A stretch of DNA of 64,000 nucleotides from contig JADFWP010000002.1 in the NCBI GenBank assembly GCA_015234115.1, forward strand, positions 62,001-126,000, read 5' to 3'. Below the pieces are notes generated by a model. That model was not told the origin of the DNA and made no database searches. It saw only the letters and a list, made by a program, of their open reading frames with translations. Positions 19,136 to 28,128 of this stretch are shown piece after piece; position 1 is the stretch's first letter, and every line of letters starts with the position of its first letter. The DNA comes from Magnetococcales bacterium. GTDB lineage: Bacteria; Pseudomonadota; Magnetococcia; Magnetococcales; Magnetaquicoccaceae. The translations under genes were made by a program, and so were the position numbers.

Positions 19136-20347
19136 TCACAATTTGGCGATCAGATCGTAGATCGGACCCAGCACCGACAGAATCACCCAACCCATCACAC
19201 CACCCAGCACCATGGTGAGGACCGGTTCGATCAGGGTTTCCAGTTTGCCGATGGTCTCCTTGACCTCGCGGTCGAAGAAATAGCTGACATTCTTCATCGA
19301 CAGATCCAGGCCGCCCGTGGATTCGCCCACCTGCAACATGCTCAACACCAGCGGCGGAAAAAGTTTGACCTGGGCGAAACTGCTGCTGATCTCCCGTCCT
19401 TCGGAGACCATCTCCCGCACCTGCTGCAACGCCTCCTGGATCACCAGATTGTTGGTCAGCCCCTCGCAGATCCGCAAGGACTCCAGCACCGTGATGCCGG
19501 ATTTGTACATCAGGGCAAAGGCATTGGAAAAACGCACCAGAATGATTTTGCGCAGCAGCGGACCGATGATCCAGAGCTTGAGGATCAGGCCATCCACCTG
19601 ACGCCGCGCCCCCTTGCTGATCCGGCAGGCAAACCGGATCAACACCAGGGCCGCGATCGGCAGAAAGACCAGAACCGGCCACCAGGCGGTGATGAAATCC
19701 GAGGTGGCGACCAGGGCGCGGGTGTGCATCGGGATGGTCTCGCCCATTTCGGTGATGAAGGCCATCAGTTGCGGCACCAGGAAGATCATCATGAAAAACA
19801 CCAGTGTCGTGACCGTCAACCCCACCACGGAAGGATAGATCATCACCTTCTTGGTCTGGGCGATCAATTCATCCTCCCATTTGATCGACTCGGCCAGATT
19901 CCGGAAAATTTCTGCCAACTGGCCGGTCCGCTCCCCCATCAGCACCAGTTGCACGAAAATGGCATCGAAAATGCGTGGATGGCTGGCCATGGCATCCGAA
20001 AGGGTCTTGCCGCTCTCCACATCCTCCACCAAAGCGACCGCAACGTTTTTCAGGCGCGCATTTTCAACCCCGTCGCGAAAGTCGGTCAATCCGCGCAGAA
20101 TGGGCACGCCGGCGTTGATCAACTGTTCCATGTGAAAGCAGAACAGAATGATATCCTTGCGCGATACCGAAGAGAATCCCCCTGGCAGCAGCGTGCTCTT
20201 GTGGTCGCTGCCAAGGGATTTCTGGCTGATCAGCATCAGGCCGAGCCGATCAAGACGGAGTTCCAGATCATCCAGATTGGAGGCGTCCAGAGTGCCTTTC
20301 TGAATCTTGCCTTTGCTGTCCGTGGCTTTGTACTGATATTTCGGCAT
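19136..20347 (-). CDS. GspF/PilC/MshG-family inner-membrane platform protein
   Basis: MPKYQYKATDSKGKIQKGTLDA start, two GspF domains (HMEQLINAGVPILRGL; RFSNAFALMYKSGITVLESLRI), 3 TM. Confidence 0.93.
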   Translation of the reverse strand: MPKYQYKATDSKGKIQKGTLDASNLDDLELRLDRLGLMLISQKSLGSDHKSTLLPGGFSSVSRKDIILFCFHMEQLINAGVPILRGLTDFRDGVENARLKNVAVALVEDVESGKTLSDAMASHPRIFDAIFVQLVLMGERTGQLAEIFRNLAESIKWEDELIAQTKKVMIYPSVVGLTVTTLVFFMMIFLVPQLMAFITEMGETIPMHTRALVATSDFITAWWPVLVFLPIAALVLIRFACRISKGARRQVDGLILKLWIIGPLLRKIILVRFSNAFALMYKSGITVLESLRICEGLTNNLVIQEALQQVREMVSEGREISSSFAQVKLFPPLVLSMLQVGESTGGLDLSMKNVSYFFDREVKETIGKLETLIEPVLTMVLGGVMGWVILSVLGPIYDLIAKL

Positions 20348-20373
20348 GGGGAACTCTGTAGCGGATGCTTTCG

Positions 20374-23124
20374 TTAATGGACTGCGACCCGACCAAGCAC
20401 CCGGATCACCTCTTCGAGGCTGGTCTCTCCGTTCAGGACATGTCGCGCGCCGTCATCCCAAAGGGTCTGAAACCCCTGATCGCGCGCCGCCTGACGGAAC
20501 TCGGCCGGATGGGCGCGCCGGGAGATCAGGTCGTGGAAGGCGTCGTCGGTGATCAGGCTCTCCATGACGCAGAGGCGTCCCTTGAAACCGGTCTCGCCGC
20601 AGGCCGGACAGCCGACCGCGCGATGGATCGTGGTTTTCTCCAGGCCGGTTTCTCCGACAACCGCAGCCAGAATCCGGCGCTGTTCCGGTTCCAGGGGGTG
20701 CGGCTCCTTGCAGCGGGGACAGAGCCGCCGGACCAGACGTTGCGCCAGCACGCCGATGATGTTGCCCGCCAGGGTATGGGGTTCGAGTCCCATGTTGAGC
20801 AGACGGGGGATCGCGGCCAGCGCCGAATTGGTGTGCAGGGTGCTGTAGACCTGATGACCGGTCATGGCGGCGCGCAGGGCCATCTGGGCGGTTTCGACAT
20901 CCCGAATCTCCCCCACCAGAATGATGTCCGGATCCTGACGCAGAATCGAACGGATTCCGGTGGCGAAATCCAGTCGGATCGTCTCGTTGACCGAGGTTTG
21001 CAGGATCGAGGGCATGGGATACTCCACCGGATCCTCCTGGGTCATGATGTTGCGTTCCGTGGCATTCAGGGTGGAGATGATGGAGTAAAGCGTGGTGGTC
21101 TTGCCGCTGCCTGTGGGACCGGTGACCAGAATGATCCCTTCCGGCTGGCCCATCATGAAGGCGATGGCCTGACGGTTGTGATCGGAGAGGCCGAGGGCGT
21201 CCAGATCCAGAATGCGCCGCGCCCGGTCCAGGATGCGCAGCACGATGTTTTCGCCATGGATGGTGGGTTGGGTCGAGGCGCGAAAATCGATGGTGCGACC
21301 CGCCAGGGTGAGAGAAAAATGACCATCCTGGGGCAATCGGGTTTCGGCGATGTCCATGCCGCACATCACCTTGAGCCGCACGGTGAGTCCGGGCTGGAAT
21401 TTCTGGTGCAGGGAGCGCACCTGACGCAATACCCCGTCCATGCGGTATCGGATCTGGATGAAGGCGGCCATGGGACCGAAATGGATATCCGAGGCATCGT
21501 GCTTGATGGCATCGGTGAGCAGGGCATTGACCAGACGCACCATCGGATGGCTGAACTCCCCGGAGCGGGACGCCAGGCTTTCCAGATCCACTTCGCCGCT
21601 TTCGAGTTCGCGCAGAATGCCATCGACCGAAAGCTCGAAGCCGTAGATGCGGTCCAGCACCTCGGTCACTTCGGTTTCGGTGGCCAGTCTGGACTCCACG
21701 GTGGTGCCGGGGGGCAGACGGGCCATCAGGCGATCCAGCGTGGCCATGTCCAGGGTGTTGGCCATGGCGACCACGAGCTGTTGCCGTTCGGGATGCCAGG
21801 CCACGGGGATGACCCCATGCCGTTTGGCGAACGCCTTGGGCACCAGGTGGATCGCCTCCGGATCCAGGGTGGCGTGCCTGAGATCGATGATCTCCTGTTG
21901 CAGAATCCCCCCCAGCAGGTCGCGCATCTGCCGTTCGGCGAGAAAACCCAGAGCCACCAGCGTCTTGCCCAGGGGTTGCTGCTGCCGGTTCTGTTCGGAG
22001 AGGGCAATGGCGAGTTGATCGGCGGAGATCACCCCTTTTTCCACCAGCAATTCGCCGATGCGCCGCGCAGGCGGTACGGCAGACGCCTCTTCAGGCTTTG
22101 CGACCAGCGCCGAAGCACTCCCCAGCCAGGGTGCGATCCACGCCGCCACCGTCGCGCCCGGACTCCGGGAGAGCGCGCCCGGACCCTGGGAGAGAGGCAG
22201 CGGATAACGCGCATGGCGATGATTGGTGGTGAGCAGGTAATGGGCGAACAGCAGTTCGGTGGCCTGTTGTTCCTCCGGGATGGCCACCCCGAGATTCCGG
22301 GCCGCGCGACCGGTTTCCAGCAGATGGCAGATCACCTTGGGATCCGGATTGGCGGCAATCCGCTCGCCCATGCTCGCCAGCAGCCCGTCCGCTGCGAGAA
22401 TGAAGGCATGGATCGGCGCATCGCCGGGCACCAGCCGCAGACTGGAGAGATAGCGCCGGGTTTTGTCGATTTCGTGCATCACCGATTGGGCAGCCGCCGC
22501 CGGTGAATCCGGAGTGCCGGGAATCATGCGGCTCAGCACCGTGCGGCCTTCATAGAAACTGGTCTGCCGCTGCCCCTCGGCATTGAAGGAGATCAACAGG
22601 GCATGATCGGCCCGGATCGGCGTCATCCGGTGCAGCAGACCGCGACTCAACAGCGGCACGGACCACAAACCGGCAATCGCCCGCGCCTTGCGCCGCAGCA
22701 GATCGATCCAGGGTTGCACCCGGCCCGGTTCGGTAAGACCGCAAAACAGCACCCGTTCCAGGCCGCTTTCGTCCCGGCCCTGGGATTCGGCGTGACAAAA
22801 AGGGGTGAGACGAAAGAGTCGTTCCTGACGCCGGCGGATCATCTGATGACGGTTTGGCCCGTACAGCCTGGGGAGACGTTCCCGGTTCAGTTCCTCTTCC
22901 AGGATATCGGCCAGCAAAAAGACCGGACCCGCCAGATCGTGTTGATCCAGATGCCGGGCACACGACTCCACTCCCTGGGCAGAGTTGGGAAAAACGACCC
23001 GACGGCCAAGCCGGTGCGACGCCCAGGGGAGCAAAGAGACGGTTTGATCGTTGATGATCAGGAGAAGTTTTTGCCTGAACAGGCGCGGCGCGGCAACCAT
23101 CATCCATGAAGGCAATGGATTCAT
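20374..23124 (-). CDS. Fusion: GspL/MshI-type cytoplasmic domain (aa ~1-300) + MshEN + GspE-type ATPase
   Basis: Uninterrupted 916-aa ORF; N-part aligns to 17554..19128 product (AG[IL]WSVPLL), MshEN motif RIGELLVEKGVISADQLAIALSEQ at ~22062, Walker A GPTGSGKTTTLYSI, CPRC...CPAC. Confidence 0.88.
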   Translation of the reverse strand: MNPLPSWMMVAAPRLFRQKLLLIINDQTVSLLPWASHRLGRRVVFPNSAQGVESCARHLDQHDLAGPVFLLADILEEELNRERLPRLYGPNRHQMIRRRQERLFRLTPFCHAESQGRDESGLERVLFCGLTEPGRVQPWIDLLRRKARAIAGLWSVPLLSRGLLHRMTPIRADHALLISFNAEGQRQTSFYEGRTVLSRMIPGTPDSPAAAAQSVMHEIDKTRRYLSSLRLVPGDAPIHAFILAADGLLASMGERIAANPDPKVICHLLETGRAARNLGVAIPEEQQATELLFAHYLLTTNHRHARYPLPLSQGPGALSRSPGATVAAWIAPWLGSASALVAKPEEASAVPPARRIGELLVEKGVISADQLAIALSEQNRQQQPLGKTLVALGFLAERQMRDLLGGILQQEIIDLRHATLDPEAIHLVPKAFAKRHGVIPVAWHPERQQLVVAMANTLDMATLDRLMARLPPGTTVESRLATETEVTEVLDRIYGFELSVDGILRELESGEVDLESLASRSGEFSHPMVRLVNALLTDAIKHDASDIHFGPMAAFIQIRYRMDGVLRQVRSLHQKFQPGLTVRLKVMCGMDIAETRLPQDGHFSLTLAGRTIDFRASTQPTIHGENIVLRILDRARRILDLDALGLSDHNRQAIAFMMGQPEGIILVTGPTGSGKTTTLYSIISTLNATERNIMTQEDPVEYPMPSILQTSVNETIRLDFATGIRSILRQDPDIILVGEIRDVETAQMALRAAMTGHQVYSTLHTNSALAAIPRLLNMGLEPHTLAGNIIGVLAQRLVRRLCPRCKEPHPLEPEQRRILAAVVGETGLEKTTIHRAVGCPACGETGFKGRLCVMESLITDDAFHDLISRRAHPAEFRQAARDQGFQTLWDDGARHVLNGETSLEEVIRVLGRVAVH

Positions 23125-23420
23125 GACGTTTCATCCCTCTTGCGACAAATGCCTGTATGCTGGACGGAGCGATCCCATTCCCGGTCCCGGAAAGATCTGG
23201 CAGGAATGCGACCGTTGGAGTATACCTCCCGGATCGGGTTTTGACCATGACAGATCCGGATCCGATTTGGAAAACTTCCAGGAATTCCCATTCTCCACCA
23301 AGGCTCATGGCTGAAATTCATTCGGAACCGCCAGGAAAATGTCAGCTTTTCGTGTCAGAGTGAATTCCAGCTCCCCACACTCAACCCCTCACCCACAGCA
23401 CTTGAAAAGGAGCAACGCAC

Positions 23421-24008
23421 ATGATCCGCTTTGCACGTCTTGACAACCACCTCTTCAGCCACCTCTCCCGTCTTGCCACGGGTCTGATCGCCATTCCGCT
23501 GCTTCTGGCGGAACCGGCCTGGTCACACGATCCCCACCCCCGTCTTTCGACCGGTCAATCGGTCTATGTTCCGGTCTATTCGACGATCTGGCACGGCAAT
23601 CTCAACGACAATGGCAAACCATCGGAAATCCTGATGTCCTCCATGCTGAGCATCCGCAACACGGACCCGAAGTACGGCATGACGATCACCTCGGCCCAAT
23701 ATTATGATACCGGAGGCCGGAAACTGCATGAATATGTCGCCCGTCCACGCTTGATCCCTCCCATGGGATCCGTCGATTTTTTCGTCGAATACCAGGAGCG
23801 GCAAGGCGGGACCGGGGCCAATTTCGTGGTCAACTGGCAGGCGGAACAGCCCATCAACCAACCGATCATGGAGACGATCCATGTCTATCACTGGGGCACC
23901 CAGGGACAGGCGTTCGTCACTCGCGGGGAGGTGATCGATCCGCATGAACCGAATCGCGCGGGTCAGGATTCCCTGCCTGGAATCCCCGAAGCACCGAAAG
24001 CGCGCTGA
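23421..24008 (+). CDS. DUF3124 family exported protein
   Basis: Signal peptide; VYVPVYSTIWHG...ILMSSMLSIRNTDP...VEYQERQGGTGANFVVNW; AAAGGAG SD before ATG. Confidence 0.75.
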   Translation: MIRFARLDNHLFSHLSRLATGLIAIPLLLAEPAWSHDPHPRLSTGQSVYVPVYSTIWHGNLNDNGKPSEILMSSMLSIRNTDPKYGMTITSAQYYDTGGRKLHEYVARPRLIPPMGSVDFFVEYQERQGGTGANFVVNWQAEQPINQPIMETIHVYHWGTQGQAFVTRGEVIDPHEPNRAGQDSLPGIPEAPKAR

Positions 24009-24269
24009 TGGTCGAGAACATTCAGGATGCCCGGTCGGGAACTCACTTCCCTGGTCCGGGCGCGCCACCGTGAACCTCTTCTGAGGGCCGGACTGCCACA
24101 ATCTCCCTGCCCCCACCCGAAAAAAACGGCAGAAAGAACGAGCAAAACGGCTGCGGAACCGGTATACTCGCAATCGTGTCAGAACGGTTGCCAGCCAGCA
24201 CGAATCCGCTTTCTTCCGACCAGGTTGGCCAGGGCGGATCCAAGGGGGCTGGCAGGGACGATCTCCAGC

Positions 24270-24728
24270 ATGGTCACGGTTGAGAATCCATCGCTCATGA
24301 ACATCGCGCGCACCTTCACCTTCGATGCGGCCCATCGCCTGATCCACCACGATGGCAAGTGCCAACGTCTGCATGGTCATGGCTATCGGCTGGAGCTGGT
24401 CTTTGTCGGCCATCCCCGGCGACCTCATCCGGAGGATCCCCAATCCGGTTTCCTGGTGGATTTCGGCATCCTCGACCGGCTGGTGCGCAAAGAGTTGATC
24501 GAGACCCGACTGGATCACCACCTGCTCAACGAAACCCTGCCGGAACTTCCCTATCACTCTGCCGAATATCTGGTGGCCTGGATCGTCGGCTGGTGCATGC
24601 TCCATCTCGATGGCCGCGCGGAGTTGGGCGATACCCGCATTGCGCGGGCACGCCTGTGGGAAAGCGATCGTTCCTGGGCCGAAGCCACCTGCGACGATGC
24701 CCTGGCCCTGGGGTTCGCCTCCCGATGA
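24270..24728 (+). CDS. queD: 6-carboxy-5,6,7,8-tetrahydropterin synthase
   Basis: FDAAHRL, CQRLHGHGYRLEL, LDHHLLNE motifs; adjacent to queE. Confidence 0.88.
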   Translation: MVTVENPSLMNIARTFTFDAAHRLIHHDGKCQRLHGHGYRLELVFVGHPRRPHPEDPQSGFLVDFGILDRLVRKELIETRLDHHLLNETLPELPYHSAEYLVAWIVGWCMLHLDGRAELGDTRIARARLWESDRSWAEATCDDALALGFASR

Positions 24729-25357
24729 CCCCCCCGATTCCGGAACCGCGCTATCCTGTCTGCGAGATGTTCGTTTCGGTCCAGGGCGAAGGGAGCTGGA
24801 CCGGACGCCCGATGATCTTCGTCCGCGCCTGGGGGTGTCCCCTGAGTTGCTCCTGGTGCGACGAACCGCTCCACCGCGATCCCGAGGCCCGACAACTGCT
24901 GACGCGCGCCGAAATCCTCGCGACCGCCGCCCGTCTGGCTCCGGGACTTTTCAATGTGGTGCTGACCGGCGGGGAACCGCTTGCCTGGCCCGATCTCTCC
25001 GCGCTGGTGGCCGCTCTCCGGGAACAGGGCTATTGGGTGGCCATGGAGAGCAGCGGCGTGGGCGGTCCGCTCCCCGACCCGCCGGTGGACTGGCTGACCC
25101 TCTCTCCCAAGTCCCCCCTGCCGGAAACCCTGTATCAGGCGGCCCAGGAGTTGAAATTCGTGCTCGGGGCCAGCTCCGGCGTCCCGCAATGGATCCTGGA
25201 ACAGGTGGCCCGGCATCCCAATGTCTGGGTCCAGCCACGGGCCAACGGGAACACCCCGGACCCCGCAGCGGTGCGGCACTGCCTGGAACTCACCCTTCAG
25301 GCCAAAGGCCGCCTGCGCCTCTCCTTGCAAACCCATAAATACATCGGCGCCCGCTGA
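24725..25357 (+). CDS. queE: 7-carboxy-7-deazaguanine synthase (radical SAM)
   Basis: EMFVSVQGEGSWTGRP, CPLSCSWCDE Cx3Cx2C, NVVLTGGEPL; ATGA overlap with queD stop. Confidence 0.88.
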   Translation: MTPPIPEPRYPVCEMFVSVQGEGSWTGRPMIFVRAWGCPLSCSWCDEPLHRDPEARQLLTRAEILATAARLAPGLFNVVLTGGEPLAWPDLSALVAALREQGYWVAMESSGVGGPLPDPPVDWLTLSPKSPLPETLYQAAQELKFVLGASSGVPQWILEQVARHPNVWVQPRANGNTPDPAAVRHCLELTLQAKGRLRLSLQTHKYIGAR

Positions 25358-25372
25358 TCCGCGCCCGCCTTC

Positions 25373-26749
25373 TCAACACCGCTCCTCTTTGCGGATCATC
25401 TCGATGAAGCGTCGCACCAGCGCGGGATCCCACTGCCCGGCGTCCTGCTCCCGCTCGAAGATTCCCAACGCCTTTTCCAGCGGCATCCCCTTGCGATAGA
25501 CCCGATCACCGGTCATCGCATCCCAGGTGTCGGCAATCGAGACGATCCGGGCCAGCAGGGGGATGTTTTCTCCGGCCAGACCATCCGGATAGCCGCTGCC
25601 ATCCCAATGCTCATGGTGCCAGGCCGCGATTTCGAGAAATTCGTGAAAACGATGCAAGGGACGCATGATGGTGGCCGTATAACGGGCATGGCTGCGCATG
25701 ATGACGAACTCGTCATCGGTCAAGGGTCCGGGCTTGTTGAGAATGGCATCCGGCACGCCGATCTTGCCGAGATCGTGCATCAGCGCCCCCTTGTTGAGGA
25801 CTTTCAGTTTCTCCTCGGGCAGGCCCAGATGTTTGCCCAGCATCACCGCATACTTGGAAACCCGGGCCGAATGGCTCTGGGTGTAGGAATCCTTGGCCTC
25901 CAGGGCCTTGCTCAAGGATTGCAGGGTCTGGAGATAACTCTCATCCTGTTCGCGCATCAGTTGCTGGATATTGTCGGCCATGCCATTGATCGCCTGACCC
26001 AGTTGGCCGATTTCATCTTGTGGCAGCGGCATGGGAATGCGGGAGGTCAACGCCCCGCGACCGAACGAGGAGGTGATCCGGGAAAAGGTCTCCACATGCC
26101 GGATGGCCAAATGGTGCAACAGCCACCAGACGAACAGAAACAGGGCGAAACCGGTCGCCGAGATCACCAGGAGAATGCGCTTTTCGTAATCCCCGTCGAT
26201 GGTCTGGATGTGTTGCATCAATTCATCCATATCCAGTTCCGCCTCCAGACCGGCATTGACCGTCTGACCACCCAGACGGACCGGAATGATGACATCGATG
26301 GTCGGATGGGTATCCAGAATATCCCGCGCCAGCAGTTTCGGCAGTTCCGATTTGATGATCGGCTTGCCTTCCCGGATCACCTGACCATAAATCCCGTCCA
26401 TGCGCTTGTCATCGTGCAATCCCGGTTCGCTGTGGGCGAGCACCTGGCCGGATGCGGCATACAGATAGATCTGCTTGGGGGTGAAATCGAGAAAATCGAC
26501 CCGTTCCGGTGCCATGCTCACCAGCAACTCCGCACGGTACTGCCCGGCAGTGGAGTTGGTCGGCATGGCCTCCAGATGGTGGGAAAGCCCGACAAGATAA
26601 CTCTGAGCCTGCTTGTAAACCTGTTCGAGCAGCGCATTTTCGAGCTGGGATTCTGATTTTACCACCAGAATATAGATATTGATTATAAAACCCAGCAGGG
26701 AGCAGAACAGAATCTTCTGGGTAAGGGAGAGACGCGGCATCCGTGACAT
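25373..26749 (-). CDS. Membrane HAMP + HD-GYP domain protein (putative c-di-GMP phosphodiesterase)
   Basis: Periplasmic sensor between 2 TM, HAMP, LMHDLGKIGVPDAIL, HHEHWDGSGYPDGL. Confidence 0.9.
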   Translation of the reverse strand: MSRMPRLSLTQKILFCSLLGFIINIYILVVKSESQLENALLEQVYKQAQSYLVGLSHHLEAMPTNSTAGQYRAELLVSMAPERVDFLDFTPKQIYLYAASGQVLAHSEPGLHDDKRMDGIYGQVIREGKPIIKSELPKLLARDILDTHPTIDVIIPVRLGGQTVNAGLEAELDMDELMQHIQTIDGDYEKRILLVISATGFALFLFVWWLLHHLAIRHVETFSRITSSFGRGALTSRIPMPLPQDEIGQLGQAINGMADNIQQLMREQDESYLQTLQSLSKALEAKDSYTQSHSARVSKYAVMLGKHLGLPEEKLKVLNKGALMHDLGKIGVPDAILNKPGPLTDDEFVIMRSHARYTATIMRPLHRFHEFLEIAAWHHEHWDGSGYPDGLAGENIPLLARIVSIADTWDAMTGDRVYRKGMPLEKALGIFEREQDAGQWDPALVRRFIEMIRKEERC

Positions 26750-26932
26750 GGCCTGTTTTCCATAGATTGGTCAATTCAACAGCAGATCGGGCCAGCATAA
26801 AGGAAACCAAAGCGGAATTCCACGATTCTCCGTGCTGTGGACGGTTGCGTGATCCGGATCTTTCGAGGAAAATCCCTGGTGACTTCCGGGTCTTTACCCG
26901 GTTCATGAACCCACCCATGAGGATTCCCCGCT

Positions 26933-28120
26933 TTGACCCGGCCACCGGATTGGGATGTGATCATTCTGGGAGCAGGCGCCTCCGGCCTGATGTGCGCCGC
27001 GACCGCAGGTCGCAGGGGACGGCGCGTTCTGGTGGTGGATCATGCCCGTCGGATGGGCGAAAAGGTGCGGGTCTCCGGTGGCGGGCGCTGCAATTTCACC
27101 CATCGCGCGGCCCGTCCCGACCACTATCTGGCCACCGATCCGGATTTTCCCCGTCTGGCGTTGCAGGCCTTCACCCCGAAAGATTTCATCCATCTGCTCG
27201 ACCGTCACGGCATCCGCCACCAGGAGAAAGAACCGGGACAACTTTTCTGCGCCGGTTCAGCCGAACAGGTCGTCTCCATGCTGCAAGACGAATGTCGCCG
27301 CAGTGGGGTGAACATCCTGGCAGGCCAGAAAATTCATCGGGTCGATGCCGAACAGCACCGTTTCGCGGTCACCACCGATCAGGGCCGCTGGCAGTCCGCC
27401 GCTCTGGTGGTGGCCCTGGGCGGACGCTCCATGCCCAAACTCGGGGCCACCACCCTGGGATACGATCTGGCCCGCCAGTTCGGCCTGAAAATCGTTCCGC
27501 CCCGTCCCGGACTGGTTCCCCTGACCTTTGGCGGCGAAATGTTGGCGCAGTGCCGCGCCTGGACCGGCATCTCCCTGAAAGCCACGGTCTCCTGTTCCCA
27601 GGCCCGCTTCACCGATGAACTGCTCTTCACCCATCGGGGGTTGAGCGGCCCGGTGATCTTGCAGATTTCCTCCTACTGGCGTCCGGGAGAACCGCTCACC
27701 CTGGATCTGGCGCCGGGCATCGAGCTCTTCGCCCGACTCAGGCAGGCCAAGGAAGAGGAGTCCGGTTTGCATCTGCGTACTGTTTTGTCACGATTCTTGC
27801 CTAGGAAACTGGCAACCGAGTGGCTCGTCACCCAGGGTGGAGAGGGACGCATGGCCGAAATTGCCGACAAACGGTTGCGCCTGCTGGCCGATGGCCTGCA
27901 CCAGTGGCGCGTGACCCCGTTGGGCACCAGCGGTTTTGAACGGGCCGAGGTGACCGTGGGCGGCGTGGATACCAACGCTCTGGATCCCTGCACCATGGCC
28001 TGTCGCACGGTTCCCGGTCTGTTTTTTGTCGGTGAGGTGTTGGACGTGACTGGCTGGCTGGGTGGTTTCAATCTTCAATGGGCCTGGTCCTCGGGCCATG
28101 CTGCCGGATTGGCGGTGTGA
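26933..28120 (+). CDS. NAD(P)/FAD-dependent oxidoreductase, HI0933/BaiN family flavoprotein
   Basis: [51 protein letters not shown]-terminal [28 protein letters not shown] start. Confidence 0.88.
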   Translation: MTRPPDWDVIILGAGASGLMCAATAGRRGRRVLVVDHARRMGEKVRVSGGGRCNFTHRAARPDHYLATDPDFPRLALQAFTPKDFIHLLDRHGIRHQEKEPGQLFCAGSAEQVVSMLQDECRRSGVNILAGQKIHRVDAEQHRFAVTTDQGRWQSAALVVALGGRSMPKLGATTLGYDLARQFGLKIVPPRPGLVPLTFGGEMLAQCRAWTGISLKATVSCSQARFTDELLFTHRGLSGPVILQISSYWRPGEPLTLDLAPGIELFARLRQAKEEESGLHLRTVLSRFLPRKLATEWLVTQGGEGRMAEIADKRLRLLADGLHQWRVTPLGTSGFERAEVTVGGVDTNALDPCTMACRTVPGLFFVGEVLDVTGWLGGFNLQWAWSSGHAAGLAV

Positions 28121-28128
28121 GTCATGCC

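Noticed and set aside
20365-22506. 713-aa plus-strand ORF
   Set aside because: Shadow ORF antisense to the GspE fusion.
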